DNA of 40,333 nt from Silicimonas sp. Lineage in GTDB: Bacteria; Pseudomonadota; Alphaproteobacteria; Rhodobacterales; Rhodobacteraceae. The stretch spans positions 1 through 40,333 of the forward strand of contig JAJDZT010000003.1 in assembly GCA_022824525.1 (NCBI GenBank). Direction: 5' to 3'. Position 1 is the first letter of the stretch; each line of letters starts with the position of its first letter. Of this stretch, positions 25,160 through 33,739 are shown piece after piece. The notes under the pieces were generated by a model. The model was not told the DNA's origin, made no database searches, and was given only the letters and a program-made list of their open reading frames with translations. The position numbers and the translations under genes were made by a program.

Positions 25160-25927
25160 CTAGCGCCCCTCAAAGTCGGGTTTGCGTTTCTCTTGAAAGG
25201 CTGCGACGCCCTCGATGCGGTCCGCAGTTGCCGCAATCGCCGCAGCACCCAGCGCCTCAATGGAGGCGTCACGATCTTCACCGACGGCTGCGTGGATCAT
25301 GCCTTTTGCGATTTCAGTGGCACGTGGCGAAAGGTCTGCAACCTCTCCGGCGATCTCTAGCGCGAGCGCCAGGGCGTCGTCCGCAACACCTGCCGCGAAA
25401 CCGCATTGAAGGGCACGTTCGGAGGAAATCCGGCGTCCGAAAAGCGCCATCTCCTTCACCATTGGTTCAGGGATCAATCGGGTCAGTCTCTGTGTGCCGG
25501 ACCAGCCTGGCACGATACCGACCCGCGCCTCCGGAAGCGCCAAGGTTGCGCGTGGCGTCATGACACGCAGGTCGCACGCCGCAGCCAGTTCCAGCCCACC
25601 GCCAAAGGCGTGGCCATTCAGCGCCGCGATCGTTGGCTTCGACAACCTTGCAAGCCGATCAAAAATCCGGTGTCCATCACGGACCCAGTGGCGGGCGAAC
25701 TCCGCAGGACTGAGACTGCCCCACGCGTTGATATCCGCGCCTGTGCAGAAAGCCTTTTCGCCTTCGCCCGTCACGATTGCCGCGCGAATGTCCGTGTCCC
25801 GCTCAATACCTGTCAAATGTCGCTCCAAATCGTCCAGCATGGCGACCGTAAAGGCGTTCATCTTGGCGACATTCTCGAGACGCAAGAGCGCTACACTGCT
25901 TGTAATCTGAAGCGAAACCGAGCTCAT
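25160..25927 (-). CDS. Enoyl-CoA hydratase/isomerase (crotonase) family protein
   Basis: 255 residues from the ATG overlapping the CoA-transferase stop (ATGA). Crotonase motifs: FCTGADINAWGSL for the CoA pocket, NGHAFGGGLELAAACDLRV with the oxyanion-hole Gly and Glu113, and LPEARVGIVPGWSGTQRLTRL with Glu133. Both glutamates that activate water in true hydratases are present, so hydration of an enoyl-CoA or the reverse is likely, though ring-opening hydrolases share the fold. It acts after the CoA-transferase activates an acid. Adjacent to CoA-transferase and ALDH genes in the LacI-linked operon. Confidence 0.9.
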   Translation of the reverse strand: MSSVSLQITSSVALLRLENVAKMNAFTVAMLDDLERHLTGIERDTDIRAAIVTGEGEKAFCTGADINAWGSLSPAEFARHWVRDGHRIFDRLARLSKPTIAALNGHAFGGGLELAAACDLRVMTPRATLALPEARVGIVPGWSGTQRLTRLIPEPMVKEMALFGRRISSERALQCGFAAGVADDALALALEIAGEVADLSPRATEIAKGMIHAAVGEDRDASIEALGAAAIAATADRIEGVAAFQEKRKPDFEGR

Positions 25928-27495
25928 TGCGCCCACTCCATCGCACCTTTGGTGAGCAGGCTCTTGGGCATCTCGATTGCGTTTTCAGCCACGCTCACGC
26001 GGCCGTCCGAGGCGGCTACGATGTCGCGTTCCACGTCGATGCCCGGCATGATTTCGGTGGCAACAAGGCCGCCTTCTCCAAGTCGCATCACGCACCGTTC
26101 GGTGATGTAAAGCACGTCCTGCCCGAGTTCCCGCGACCGGCGACCGGAGAACGTCACATGCTCAACCTCTTGCACCATTTTGGTGAACTTGCCTGGTGCC
26201 GCGACGGTCACACCGTCTTCGTCGACTTCAACCTTGGCGCCGGCTTCAAACCACCCGGAGAAAACGATCTTTTTCGCTTGGCTCGTAATATCGACAAAGC
26301 CGCCGCAACCTGCGGTCAGATAGGGCTTCTTGCCAAGCTTCGAAACGTTGACGTTGCCCTCGACATCAACTTCCAGAAAAGACAGGAACGACATATCGAA
26401 GCCCGCGCCCTGAAAGTAAATGAACTGCTGCGGTGACGGGACGAACCCGTCGGCGTTCGACGCGCAACCGAAGGCAAAACCGGTTAGCGGAACACCCCCG
26501 ACAGCACCCTGCTCGATCGCCCATGTCACCGCTTCGGGATGCCCCGCTTCCATCAGGACGCGCGGCACCATGGCGGAAATACCGAACCCGAGATTGGCCG
26601 TCATGCCTGTCTGCAGCTCCATCGCTGCACGCCGCGCGATGACTTTCTCGATTCCATAGTCCGGAAAAGAAAAGCTGTCCCACGGACGTTGAATTTCGCC
26701 AGATATCGCAGGATCGTAAAGCGTCTCGGTCGTCTGTTTTTGGTCGGGATCGATGACCACAAGATCGACCAGATGCCCGGGCACACGCACATCGTGAGGC
26801 GATAGCGCGCCCCGCCGGGTCACTCGCTTGACCTGAGCAATTACTAGGCCGCCGTGGTTCTTCACGCAAATGGCCTGCTCCAGCCCGCCCAGGTAGGCAC
26901 CCTCGTGTTCATAAGTCAGGTTGCCGTGTTCATCGGCAGTGGTCGCCCGCAAGATACAGACGCTCGGAACGATGTTGGCAAAGTGCAGCCACGTGTCGCC
27001 ATCAAACTCGACCCGCCGAACGATGGGTTCCGCCGCACCACGCGCGTTCATGGCGCAGCCGTCGCGGATCGGATCGGCGAACGTGTCGAGGCCAATCTGG
27101 GTCAGCACACCCGGTCGCCGTGCCGCGGCTTCGCGGGTCATGTCGAACATGACGCCGGAAGGCACGTTGTAAGCCGCCACCCGATCTTCAACGATCATGC
27201 GCCAAATCTCGGGCATAGGCAGGCTGGACGGACCAGACGGGTACGACCCCGCCAGGACTTTCTTGAGTAAACCGTCCTGTGCCAGATGCTCCATGCCTCC
27301 GACGCCGTACATGTCCCCCGCCGCAATGGGGTGGAGAGTGGTAAGGTCGCGAGGATGCCCTTCCGCCTCAAACCGCGCGCCGATGGCCTTTAGGACCAAA
27401 TCAGGACAGCCGAGCGCAGATGACGAAGAAACGGTGATCACCGCCTCATCGGCAATGCGCGCGGCAGCGTCGGCGGCAGAGACCACTTTATTCAC
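25924..27495 (-). CDS. Fused-subunit acyl-CoA:carboxylate CoA-transferase (YdiF/propionate CoA-transferase type)
   Basis: 523 residues from a GTG at 27495 that overlaps the upstream stop (GTGA); a longer reading into the upstream gene is rejected. It holds both halves of a type I CoA-transferase. The N-terminal half runs from about 1 to 260 (VSAADAAARIADEAVITVSSS). The C-terminal half carries the catalytic Glu328 in TWAIEQGAVGGVPLTG, matching the ExGxxGG site of propionate CoA-transferase and YdiF rather than the ENG site of SCOT. GCGGFVDITSQAK is also conserved. It moves CoA from acetyl-CoA or similar onto a carboxylic acid, the entry to the CoA-thioester part of this operon's pathway. The acid is not known. 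Confidence 0.9.
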   Translation of the reverse strand: MNKVVSAADAAARIADEAVITVSSSSALGCPDLVLKAIGARFEAEGHPRDLTTLHPIAAGDMYGVGGMEHLAQDGLLKKVLAGSYPSGPSSLPMPEIWRMIVEDRVAAYNVPSGVMFDMTREAAARRPGVLTQIGLDTFADPIRDGCAMNARGAAEPIVRRVEFDGDTWLHFANIVPSVCILRATTADEHGNLTYEHEGAYLGGLEQAICVKNHGGLVIAQVKRVTRRGALSPHDVRVPGHLVDLVVIDPDQKQTTETLYDPAISGEIQRPWDSFSFPDYGIEKVIARRAAMELQTGMTANLGFGISAMVPRVLMEAGHPEAVTWAIEQGAVGGVPLTGFAFGCASNADGFVPSPQQFIYFQGAGFDMSFLSFLEVDVEGNVNVSKLGKKPYLTAGCGGFVDITSQAKKIVFSGWFEAGAKVEVDEDGVTVAAPGKFTKMVQEVEHVTFSGRRSRELGQDVLYITERCVMRLGEGGLVATEIMPGIDVERDIVAASDGRVSVAENAIEMPKSLLTKGAMEWAQ

Positions 27496-28496
27496 GGCGC
27501 GCCCCCGTAGTCGACGTCTTCGCGCCGACCGGACCCGGCTGAGGCCCGCACGGCATGAGCGACGGCCAAAGACTTGACGCCGTCCCAACCGGTCGCCGCC
27601 GGCTGGCCCTCGCCCCGGATCGCGGCGGCAAAATCAGCGAGCCCCTGCGTGTAGAGGTCGTGCTTAGAGAAGGAAATCGGTTCGCGGCCCGAGGAGGTGA
27701 CCAGTTCGATCTCTCCCACCGGCTGCTGGGTCATCACGCCAGACGCGAAAATCGAGCCCTCGGAGCCATGAACCTCAAGCCCCGACCCCGCAAAGGGATG
27801 GGTGAAGCTTTCATGCGTCATGACCATCGCCCCGGATGGCATAGACCAAACGGACATCGCGCTGTCTTCAACGCCCTCTCCCATCCCTGACGCAGCCATC
27901 AGGGCGGCCACGTTCAAAGGGTCCTCTCCGAGAATGAAACGCGTGACATCCGCGTCATGCACAGTGATGTCGGGGATCACCCCGCCGCCAGCGCCCGCAT
28001 CGTTGATGCGCCAACCCTGCAAATGGGGCGGCAAATGCACCGCGTGGAAAATCCGCATCGACAGAACGCGGCCAATCCGACCATCAGCCACCAAAGCACG
28101 GATCGCACGATGGCTGCCCGAACACCGAAGGTGGTGGTTTGTGCCAAAGGTCACGCCCGCAGCCTCGGCAGCGCGCACCATGGTCACAGCATCCTCGAGC
28201 GTCATCGCCAGAGGCTTTTCACAAAGAACATGTTTTCCCGCTTCGATGGCCGCCATGGCCTGCGGGAAGTGCTTTTCATTTGTGGTCGAAATGTAGACCG
28301 CGCCGACTTCTGAGTCCGCAAGTGCGGCATCCAGATCAGTTCCGGAATTGGGGATGTCGTTTTCAGCCGCGTAAGCCGCGCCACGCTCAGCCGAACCTGA
28401 CACGAGCGAATGCACGTGATGACCAGCCTGCGCCCGAATGGCCGCGATCACATAGTCCTTGGCAATGGTGCTTGCACCAACCAGCGCCCACTTCAA
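27492..28496 (-). CDS. Gfo/Idh/MocA-family oxidoreductase
   Basis: 334 residues. Start is a TTG at 28496, chosen because GGAGG lies exactly seven bases upstream and the protein begins at the Rossmann strand (MKWALVGASTIAKDYV). The EKP motif is HVLCEKPLAM (Glu93-Lys94-Pro95), and the C-terminal domain has GGGVIPDITVHDADVTRFIL with the conserved His-Asp. Members use NAD(P) to oxidise or reduce a hydroxyl of sugars, inositols and related compounds, some at C3 of glycosides. It is the first gene of the 13-gene operon, 30 bases downstream of a LacI-controlled promoter. Confidence 0.92.
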   Translation of the reverse strand: MKWALVGASTIAKDYVIAAIRAQAGHHVHSLVSGSAERGAAYAAENDIPNSGTDLDAALADSEVGAVYISTTNEKHFPQAMAAIEAGKHVLCEKPLAMTLEDAVTMVRAAEAAGVTFGTNHHLRCSGSHRAIRALVADGRIGRVLSMRIFHAVHLPPHLQGWRINDAGAGGGVIPDITVHDADVTRFILGEDPLNVAALMAASGMGEGVEDSAMSVWSMPSGAMVMTHESFTHPFAGSGLEVHGSEGSIFASGVMTQQPVGEIELVTSSGREPISFSKHDLYTQGLADFAAAIRGEGQPAATGWDGVKSLAVAHAVRASAGSGRREDVDYGGAP

Positions 28497-28520
28497 TTGA
28501 TGTCCTCCCAGATTCCAATT

Positions 28521-28532
28521 TGGAACGTTCCA
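28521..28532. promoter_or_regulatory. LacI-type operator O1 (over the predicted transcription start)
   Basis: TGGAACGTTCCA is a perfect 12-base palindrome with a central CG, the hallmark of LacI/GalR sites. It begins directly downstream of the predicted -10 box of the leftward operon and covers the expected start of transcription near 28527. An identical copy lies 22 bases away. Confidence 0.85.
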
Positions 28533-28533
28533 T

Positions 28534-28563
28534 ACGTTAATTTGGAACGTTCCAGTTTGTCAA
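28534..28563 (-). promoter_or_regulatory. Sigma-70-type promoter of the 13-gene operon
   Basis: On the minus strand a perfect TTGACA -35 box (28558-28563) is followed after 18 bases by TAACGT (28534-28539) as the -10 box. The predicted start lies near 28527, giving a leader of about 30 bases that holds a GGAGG ribosome site before the TTG start codon. Operator O2 fills the -35/-10 spacer and O1 the start site, so repression by occlusion is expected. Confidence 0.65.
28543..28554. promoter_or_regulatory. LacI-type operator O2 (in the -35/-10 spacer)
   Basis: Second identical TGGAACGTTCCA palindrome, preceded like the first by AATT. Centre-to-centre distance is 22 bases, about two helical turns, so two repressor dimers could bind on one face of the DNA. 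Confidence 0.85.
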
Positions 28564-28657
28564 GCCAGAATGAATTTGATTTCACCCGAGGTCGAATTTC
28601 CCCTTGTTTCATGTCATGAGCACGCCGCGGGCTGGCCGATCGTGCAAACGGTCGCAA

Positions 28658-28696
28658 ATGTTTGACAAAATTGGCCCATGTTTTACGAAATTGGCC
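28658..28696 (+). repeat. Tandem direct repeat before the AraC-type gene; candidate AraC boxes
   Basis: Two adjacent near-identical units, 28658-28677 (ATGTTTGACAAAATTGGCCC) and 28678-28696 (ATGTTTTACGAAATTGGCC), then a third partial start ATGTCAGACG at 28697. AraC-family regulators bind pairs of direct repeats of this length, so autoregulation is plausible. If translation began at an upstream ATG (28616 or 28658) the repeats would instead be coding. Confidence 0.45.
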
Positions 28697-29746
28697 ATGT
28701 CAGACGCGTTGACCCCAAACCTTGAAATCGTCGTTTTCGTCACCCCGCACTTCAACGTGTCGGCGACGACTTCATTCACAGACCCGTTTCGCGTCGCAAA
28801 TTATCTATCCGGAACAAACCGGTTTTTCTGGACGTTCGTGTCGGAAGCCGGTGGTGGCATCGAAGCCAGCAATGGAATGGTGATCGAGACCAAACCATTG
28901 AGTGACGTCAGCCGGCGCCTCCCATGGATTGCACTTGTAAGTTCCAGCTGGACACCCGAACGCTATGCGTCGCGGGGCCTGCGAACACTGCTACAAAAGT
29001 GGGAGAGATCTGGCGTGATCATCGGCGGTTTGGATACCGGGGCGATTATTCTCGCTAATTCAGGTCTGCTGACAGGGAAAAGCGCGACTGTTCATTATGA
29101 GCACATCGATGCTTTCGCGGAAATCGCGGCCGAGACGAAAGTATCGGAAAACATGATCGTCTTTGATGACCGTGTTTTCACCTGTTGTGGAGGAACCGCC
29201 TCAACCGATGCCGGGTTGTGGTTTGTTCATTCCGTTGCAGGCGAAAGCATCGCCAATGCCACTGCAAGATATCTGTTTCACCACGAAGTCCGCGGCGAAG
29301 ACCGCTCGCAGAACCCGAAAATGATTGAGCCAATGGGGTATGTGACGTCGGGCGCAGTGCGCGCAGCCATTGACCTCATGGAAGCGCATCTCGAAACCAC
29401 CCTTTCAATTCCCGAAATCGCTGCAAGGTTAGACATATCACAGCGTCAACTCGGTCGCTTGTTTCGCCAATATGTCCACAAGTCTCCGGTCGAGTATTAT
29501 CGTGATATTCGCTTGGATCGTGCACGCGGATTGGTCACACAAACAGAATTGAAACTCAGCGAGATCGCCGCCGCATCTGGTTTCAACAGCCAGGTTCATT
29601 TCAGCCGGGCGTACCATCAGCGTTTCGGCTTGAGCCCAAGCGCCGACCGCGTTGAGGGGCGTGTGCCTTTCGAGTTCCGTGCATGGCCAATGTACAAGCC
29701 CGATATCAAGAACGAAGATGTCGGGTGGCCGTCTGCATCGCAGTGA
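28697..29746 (+). CDS. GlxA/CdhR-like AraC-family transcriptional regulator
   Basis: 349 residues from the ATG at 28697, where the protein gains the family's short N-terminus before the first strand (LEIVVFVTPHFN); in-frame ATGs upstream exist and no Shine-Dalgarno is obvious. A DJ-1/amidotransferase-like sensor domain covers about residues 10-190 (IIGGLDTGAIILANSGLLTGKSATVHYEH, with Asp in place of a nucleophilic Cys). A C-terminal AraC domain has two helix-turn-helices (LSIPEIAARLDISQRQLGRLF and LKLSEIAAASGFNSQVHFSRAY). This architecture includes CdhR, GbdR and related activators of carnitine, betaine and arginine catabolism. Its position between the two catabolic operons, convergent with a carnitine-dehydrogenase-like gene, makes it the likely activator of the operon at 29706-37183. 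Its 3' end overlaps that operon's last gene by 41 bases. Confidence 0.9.
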   Translation: MSDALTPNLEIVVFVTPHFNVSATTSFTDPFRVANYLSGTNRFFWTFVSEAGGGIEASNGMVIETKPLSDVSRRLPWIALVSSSWTPERYASRGLRTLLQKWERSGVIIGGLDTGAIILANSGLLTGKSATVHYEHIDAFAEIAAETKVSENMIVFDDRVFTCCGGTASTDAGLWFVHSVAGESIANATARYLFHHEVRGEDRSQNPKMIEPMGYVTSGAVRAAIDLMEAHLETTLSIPEIAARLDISQRQLGRLFRQYVHKSPVEYYRDIRLDRARGLVTQTELKLSEIAAASGFNSQVHFSRAYHQRFGLSPSADRVEGRVPFEFRAWPMYKPDIKNEDVGWPSASQ

Positions 29747-30638
29747 GCATTTTATCCCTTTGCCTTGACAGCTCCGCTGTGCTCTTGCCCTTCGACTGCT
29801 CCTTCATTCCGTCAACGAGCAACTTGATCACATCATCATCGAGACGCGGATCGCCCAAGCCGTCCCACCAACCGTTGAACGTATCTTTGAAATGGTCGCA
29901 GAACGCCTGCAAACCGCCCTCACCTGCCCCGAGGTGAAAAAGCGTCGTCGGCCCCATGGCTGCCCATCTGAGACCGGGTCCGGCCCACATGGCCTTGTCG
30001 ATGTCTTCGACGCTGGCGACGCCTTCAACGGCCATATGCACGGCCTCCCGCCAGACGGCCGCCTGCAGTCGGTTCGCAACGTGACCCGGCAGCCCTTTGT
30101 TGATTCGGATCGTGACTTTCCCGATGTCCTTGTAGAACGCCTCTGTCCGGTCCAGAACATCGACCCCGGTTGCACTGTTGGCCGTAAGTTCGACCAAAGG
30201 GATCAGGTGAGGTGGGTTGAACGGGTGCCCGAGAACCAGCGCGCTCGGAGTTTTCCATCCCTCTTGCAACGCTTCAAGCGTCAGACCGGATGTTGAACTG
30301 GAAACGATTGCGTCCGGAGAAAGTGTAGGTTCGATTTCTTGATAAGTCGCGTGTTTGATGGGCAGGCGCTCGGGAACGTTTTCCTGCACGAACTGAGCAC
30401 CTTGAACAGCCTCGGCAGCGCTTCCTGCAAACCGAATGACGTCGGGTTCAGCGCGCGCAGTTAGACCAAGTTCTTCGAGCGCAGGCCAAGCTTGTTCGAT
30501 ATAGCGACGCACAGCCGCTTCGCACCCCGGATCGGGATCAAAAACGGTCACGCGTCGACCGGCGGCAAGAAAAAGCGCAGCCCAGCTGGCACCGATGACG
30601 CCAGCGCCCAGAACGGCGGTGTTTTCGATCTCGGTCAT
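29706..30638 (-). CDS. 3-hydroxyacyl-CoA dehydrogenase family, carnitine 3-dehydrogenase-like
   Basis: 310 residues. The NAD-binding loop is VLGAGVIGASWAALFLAAG, with acidic residues after it (FDPDPG). Catalytic-site motifs are VSSSTSGL, then LGHPFNPPHLIPLVE with His138 and Glu150. GLRWAAMGP in the C-terminal helical domain is shared with L-carnitine dehydrogenase and L-gulonate 3-dehydrogenase, which act on free acids rather than CoA esters. With a beta-keto-acid cleavage enzyme in the same operon, oxidation of a 3-hydroxy acid such as carnitine to its 3-keto form is the best reading. The start overlaps the SDR stop (TGATG). Last gene of the operon. Confidence 0.85.
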   Translation of the reverse strand: MTEIENTAVLGAGVIGASWAALFLAAGRRVTVFDPDPGCEAAVRRYIEQAWPALEELGLTARAEPDVIRFAGSAAEAVQGAQFVQENVPERLPIKHATYQEIEPTLSPDAIVSSSTSGLTLEALQEGWKTPSALVLGHPFNPPHLIPLVELTANSATGVDVLDRTEAFYKDIGKVTIRINKGLPGHVANRLQAAVWREAVHMAVEGVASVEDIDKAMWAGPGLRWAAMGPTTLFHLGAGEGGLQAFCDHFKDTFNGWWDGLGDPRLDDDVIKLLVDGMKEQSKGKSTAELSRQRDKMLTAMQTATRHLRS

Positions 30639-31378
30639 CAGAACAGTCCCGGGTTGAGCGGGGAAGCAGCCGTCATCCCACCGTCGATTGTAAACAATTG
30701 TCCGGTGGCAAAGGCAGCATCATCGGACGCCAGCCAGACGGCTATTGAGGCAATGTCAGCAGGCGTTCCGAACCGCCTGACAGGATGGCGCGTCAACGCA
30801 TCCAGTCTCGCGCGCGCGGGGTCTTGAGCGAGGTCAAACCCTGCGTCCAGCATGCCGGTTTCGATCCACCCCGGGCAGATCGCATTGCAGCGAAGACCCG
30901 GACCATGATCGACAGCGATGGAACGTGTCAGCCCATGCACAAAGGCCTTTGACGCGTTGTAGAGAGCCATCGATGGGTCTGCGACATTGCCGGAGATCGA
31001 CCCTATGTTGATGATGGAAGCGCCCTCGGGCATCAGAGGGATAAAAGCACGGCAACAGTTAAAGACGCCGCGCGCGTTGACGCCAATGACGAGATCCCAG
31101 TCGGCGTCCGTACTCTCGGCCACCGTTTTCTCCACCTGCACGCCCGCGTTGTTTACCAGTATGTCTGTACCACCGGCAGCACGTGCGATCTCGTTCACAG
31201 CCTCGGGGTCGGACACGTCCAGTTCGTACCACGTGACCGTTTCGGCAAGGCCGTCCGGGCGCATGCCCCGCCCGCATGTCGTGACTTCGGCACCCTCTTT
31301 TTGAAAGGCCTCCACAATCCCGCGACCGATACCTTGTCTCCCGCCGGTCACGAACGCGCGTTTGCCAGCGAGCCGCAT
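30638..31378 (-). CDS. Short-chain dehydrogenase/reductase (SDR 1)
   Basis: 246 residues from the ATG at 31378, which overlaps the aldehyde dehydrogenase stop (TGATG); an upstream in-frame extension lies inside that gene. Classical SDR: TGGRQGIG (11-18), NNAG (76-79), catalytic Ser127, Tyr140 and Lys144 (INIGSISG, YNASK), PGWIETGML. It is clearly paralogous to SDR 2 of the same operon (shared EKTVAEST/EKTVEETT and ICPGW/ICPGY stretches). It should interconvert an alcohol and a ketone with NAD(P). The two SDRs may act on opposite stereoisomers or successive hydroxyls. Confidence 0.9.
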   Translation of the reverse strand: MRLAGKRAFVTGGRQGIGRGIVEAFQKEGAEVTTCGRGMRPDGLAETVTWYELDVSDPEAVNEIARAAGGTDILVNNAGVQVEKTVAESTDADWDLVIGVNARGVFNCCRAFIPLMPEGASIINIGSISGNVADPSMALYNASKAFVHGLTRSIAVDHGPGLRCNAICPGWIETGMLDAGFDLAQDPARARLDALTRHPVRRFGTPADIASIAVWLASDDAAFATGQLFTIDGGMTAASPLNPGLF

Positions 31379-32796
31379 CAGTGCGCGACCATTACGTGGC
31401 GGATCGAGGTATAGGCATCCAAGGCATAGACAGACATGTCGCTCCCCGTGCCCGAGCCTTTCATTGCGGCCCAGGGCATTTCTGGCGTCACGACCCCATG
31501 CGTGTTCACCCAAGTGAAGCCATAGCGCAGTTTGGACGTCATCTGCATGGCGCGCCCGACATCGCGGGTCCAGACTGAAGAAGCGAGACCATAAGAACCG
31601 CCGTTCGCGATCTTGAGCGCTTCGTCGGCATCAGTGAAGCGCGAGACGGTGACCACAGGACCAAACACCTCTTGGGAGGCCACTTCGGCTCTGCTGTCGA
31701 CATTGGCGATGACCGTTGGTTGATAGAAGAAGCCATCGCCGGTTCCTTTCGAACCGCCAGTAACAATTTCCGATGTTTCGCGCGCACGTTCCACGAAACC
31801 GGCGACCCGATCACGCTGTGCGGATGACACCAAAGGCCCCATTTCCGTGCCGTCCTCCTTTGGCCCACCGATTTGAATTTGCCCGACTTGCCCTTCAATC
31901 GAGGCGACCATCTTGTCATAGACCGCATCTGCGACCAGCACGCGACACGGCTGCGCGCAGTCCTGACCGGCATTGAAGAAGCTGCCATAGCGAATGGTTT
32001 CCGCCACGGCGTCAAGATCCGCATCTTCAAAGACGATCACCGGAGCTTTGCCGCCCAACTCAAGATGGACATGACGAATTTGCTTTGACGCCGCCCGCAT
32101 GGCCGCCATGCCCGTCGCGGGGGAGCCGGTCACGGTGATTGCCTCCATTTCGGGGCTGTTGATCAAAGCGTCCCCGACGCTTGGGCCGCGACCGTGGATC
32201 ACGTTCAAAACCCCCTTCGGCAACACGCCTTGCAAAAGTTCCGCCAAGCGAAGGGTCGACAATGGCGTGATTTCCGATGGCTTCAACACCACCGGGCATC
32301 CGGCAGCAATCGGAGCTGCAAGCTTCCAAGAGGCCATCATAAGTGGATAATTCCATGGAGCGATGGCTGCCACGGGGCCGACGGGATCACGGCGGATCAT
32401 CGATGTGTGCCCGGTGACGTACTCCCCGGCGGCAGACCCCGTCATCGTCCGCGCCGCACCCGCAAAAAACCGGAAGACGTCGATGGTCAGCGGCATCTCA
32501 TCGTCATGGGCGGACGGCCAAGGTTTGCCGACATCAAGGCTTTCCAGTTCAGCAAGTTCCTGACTGTGCCGATCGATGACGTCCGCGATCTGCAGCAACA
32601 TCGCAGACCGCTCGGCGGGTGGCGTGCCAGCAAAACTCTCGAATGCTGCCGCCGAGCTTCGCACGGCGACTTCGACTTGTTCCAAGCTCGCCTCTGGTAC
32701 GGCAGCAATGACCCCGCCCGTGGCAGGGTTCAGGATATCCAGTGCCTCGCCTGCGCCCACCACCAATTCACCGTCGATCAACATCTTCGTCTGCAT
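31378..32796 (-). CDS. Aldehyde dehydrogenase, aminobutyraldehyde/trimethylaminobutyraldehyde type
   Basis: 472 residues from the ATG at 32796, with GGGAGG five bases upstream; a reading extended upstream overlaps the neighbouring gene. Sequence blocks such as [56 protein letters not shown] and [14 protein letters not shown] closely follow PatD/YdcW (4-aminobutyraldehyde dehydrogenase) and related 4-trimethylaminobutyraldehyde dehydrogenases. Catalytic Cys280 (NAGQDC) and Glu246 (HLELGGK) are intact. A substrate with a positively charged nitrogen a few carbons from the aldehyde is likely, in line with the quaternary-amine theme of the operon. Between the BKACE and SDR 1 genes. Confidence 0.9.
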   Translation of the reverse strand: MQTKMLIDGELVVGAGEALDILNPATGGVIAAVPEASLEQVEVAVRSSAAAFESFAGTPPAERSAMLLQIADVIDRHSQELAELESLDVGKPWPSAHDDEMPLTIDVFRFFAGAARTMTGSAAGEYVTGHTSMIRRDPVGPVAAIAPWNYPLMMASWKLAAPIAAGCPVVLKPSEITPLSTLRLAELLQGVLPKGVLNVIHGRGPSVGDALINSPEMEAITVTGSPATGMAAMRAASKQIRHVHLELGGKAPVIVFEDADLDAVAETIRYGSFFNAGQDCAQPCRVLVADAVYDKMVASIEGQVGQIQIGGPKEDGTEMGPLVSSAQRDRVAGFVERARETSEIVTGGSKGTGDGFFYQPTVIANVDSRAEVASQEVFGPVVTVSRFTDADEALKIANGGSYGLASSVWTRDVGRAMQMTSKLRYGFTWVNTHGVVTPEMPWAAMKGSGTGSDMSVYALDAYTSIRHVMVAH

Positions 32797-32806
32797 GTTG
32801 TCCTCC

Positions 32807-33739
32807 CTAAAACCCGACCTGATCGCCGCCCTTGAGTGCCAGACGTGCACGCGCCTCTTCTGGCGTTGCGACCGCAAGTCCGAGATTTTCGATGATGGTG
32901 CGAATGCGGGTTACTTGTTGCTCGTTGGACGTGGCAAGTTCGCCTTTGCCAATGAAAAGACTGTCCTCCAGCCCCACGCGCAGGTTGCCACCTCGCATAG
33001 CGCTTTGCGTGGCAAAGGGCATCTGGTGCCGGCCCGCGGCAAGAACCGACCATTCGTAATTCTCCGGCCCGAACAGCTTGTCCGCCGTGTTGTGCATATG
33101 GACCAGTTGATCGGGGTCCGCGCCAACGCCACCGAGGATGCCAAAGACCATCTGAATGAAGAACGGTGGCTTTATGAGGCCCTGATCGACAAACCACTTC
33201 ACGTTGTAAAGGTGGCCAAGATCGTAACACTCGAACTCGAACTTCGTACCATGGTCCCCGCCAAGTTTTTCGATGGCATAGCGAATGGTCTTGAACGTGT
33301 TGGGAAAGATGAAGTCTTCGGTCATCTCCAAGAACGTGCGCTCCCAATCGTGCTGAAACTCGGTGTACTTCCGCAGCATCGGGAAGATGCCGAAATTCAT
33401 CGACCCCATGTTTAGGCTGGCCATTTCCGGACTGGCCGACGTGGCCGCGAGCAGCCGCTCATCCATCGACATGCCAAGCCCCCCACCGGTGGAGACATTT
33501 ATGACCGCATCGGTAGATTGCTTGATGACCGGAAGAAATTGACCAAACAGCTCCGGGCGCGGATCAGGTTTCCCGGTTTCGGGATGGCGGGCGTGCAGGT
33601 GGATGATCGAAGCGCCAGCCTCGGCCGCCTCAATGCTTGCCGTGGCGATCTCGGACGGCGTGATCGGTAAATGGGGCGACATGGAGGGTGTGTGAATACC
33701 ACCAGTCGGTGCGCAGGTGATGATAACAGATCTGGACAT
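32807..33739 (-). CDS. Beta-keto acid cleavage enzyme (BKACE, DUF849)
   Basis: 310 residues from the ATG at 33739, which overlaps the SDR 2 stop (TAATG). [24 protein letters not shown] at the N-terminus and IIHLHARHP with the Zn ligands His47 and His49 are BKACE signatures; [19 protein letters not shown] and [11 protein letters not shown] follow in the usual TIM-barrel order. These zinc enzymes condense a beta-keto acid with acetyl-CoA to give acetoacetate and a new acyl-CoA. In carnitine catabolism the homologue converts 3-dehydrocarnitine to betainyl-CoA and acetoacetate. Together with the carnitine-dehydrogenase-like gene this defines the core chemistry of the operon. No betainyl-CoA thioesterase gene is nearby. 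Confidence 0.92.
   Translation of the reverse strand: MSRSVIITCAPTGGIHTPSMSPHLPITPSEIATASIEAAEAGASIIHLHARHPETGKPDPRPELFGQFLPVIKQSTDAVINVSTGGGLGMSMDERLLAATSASPEMASLNMGSMNFGIFPMLRKYTEFQHDWERTFLEMTEDFIFPNTFKTIRYAIEKLGGDHGTKFEFECYDLGHLYNVKWFVDQGLIKPPFFIQMVFGILGGVGADPDQLVHMHNTADKLFGPENYEWSVLAAGRHQMPFATQSAMRGGNLRVGLEDSLFIGKGELATSNEQQVTRIRTIIENLGLAVATPEEARARLALKGGDQVGF

Noticed and set aside
24116..25360. 414-residue open frame antisense to the aldehyde dehydrogenase and crotonase genes
   Set aside because: Both genes on the other strand have full catalytic motifs. This frame crosses two of them and has no domain, so it is a shadow.
28521..28696. CRISPR-like repeat array
   Set aside because: Only two or three short units per site, spaced at one or two helical turns in promoters, with no spacer diversity and no cas genes. 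They are operator-type repeats.
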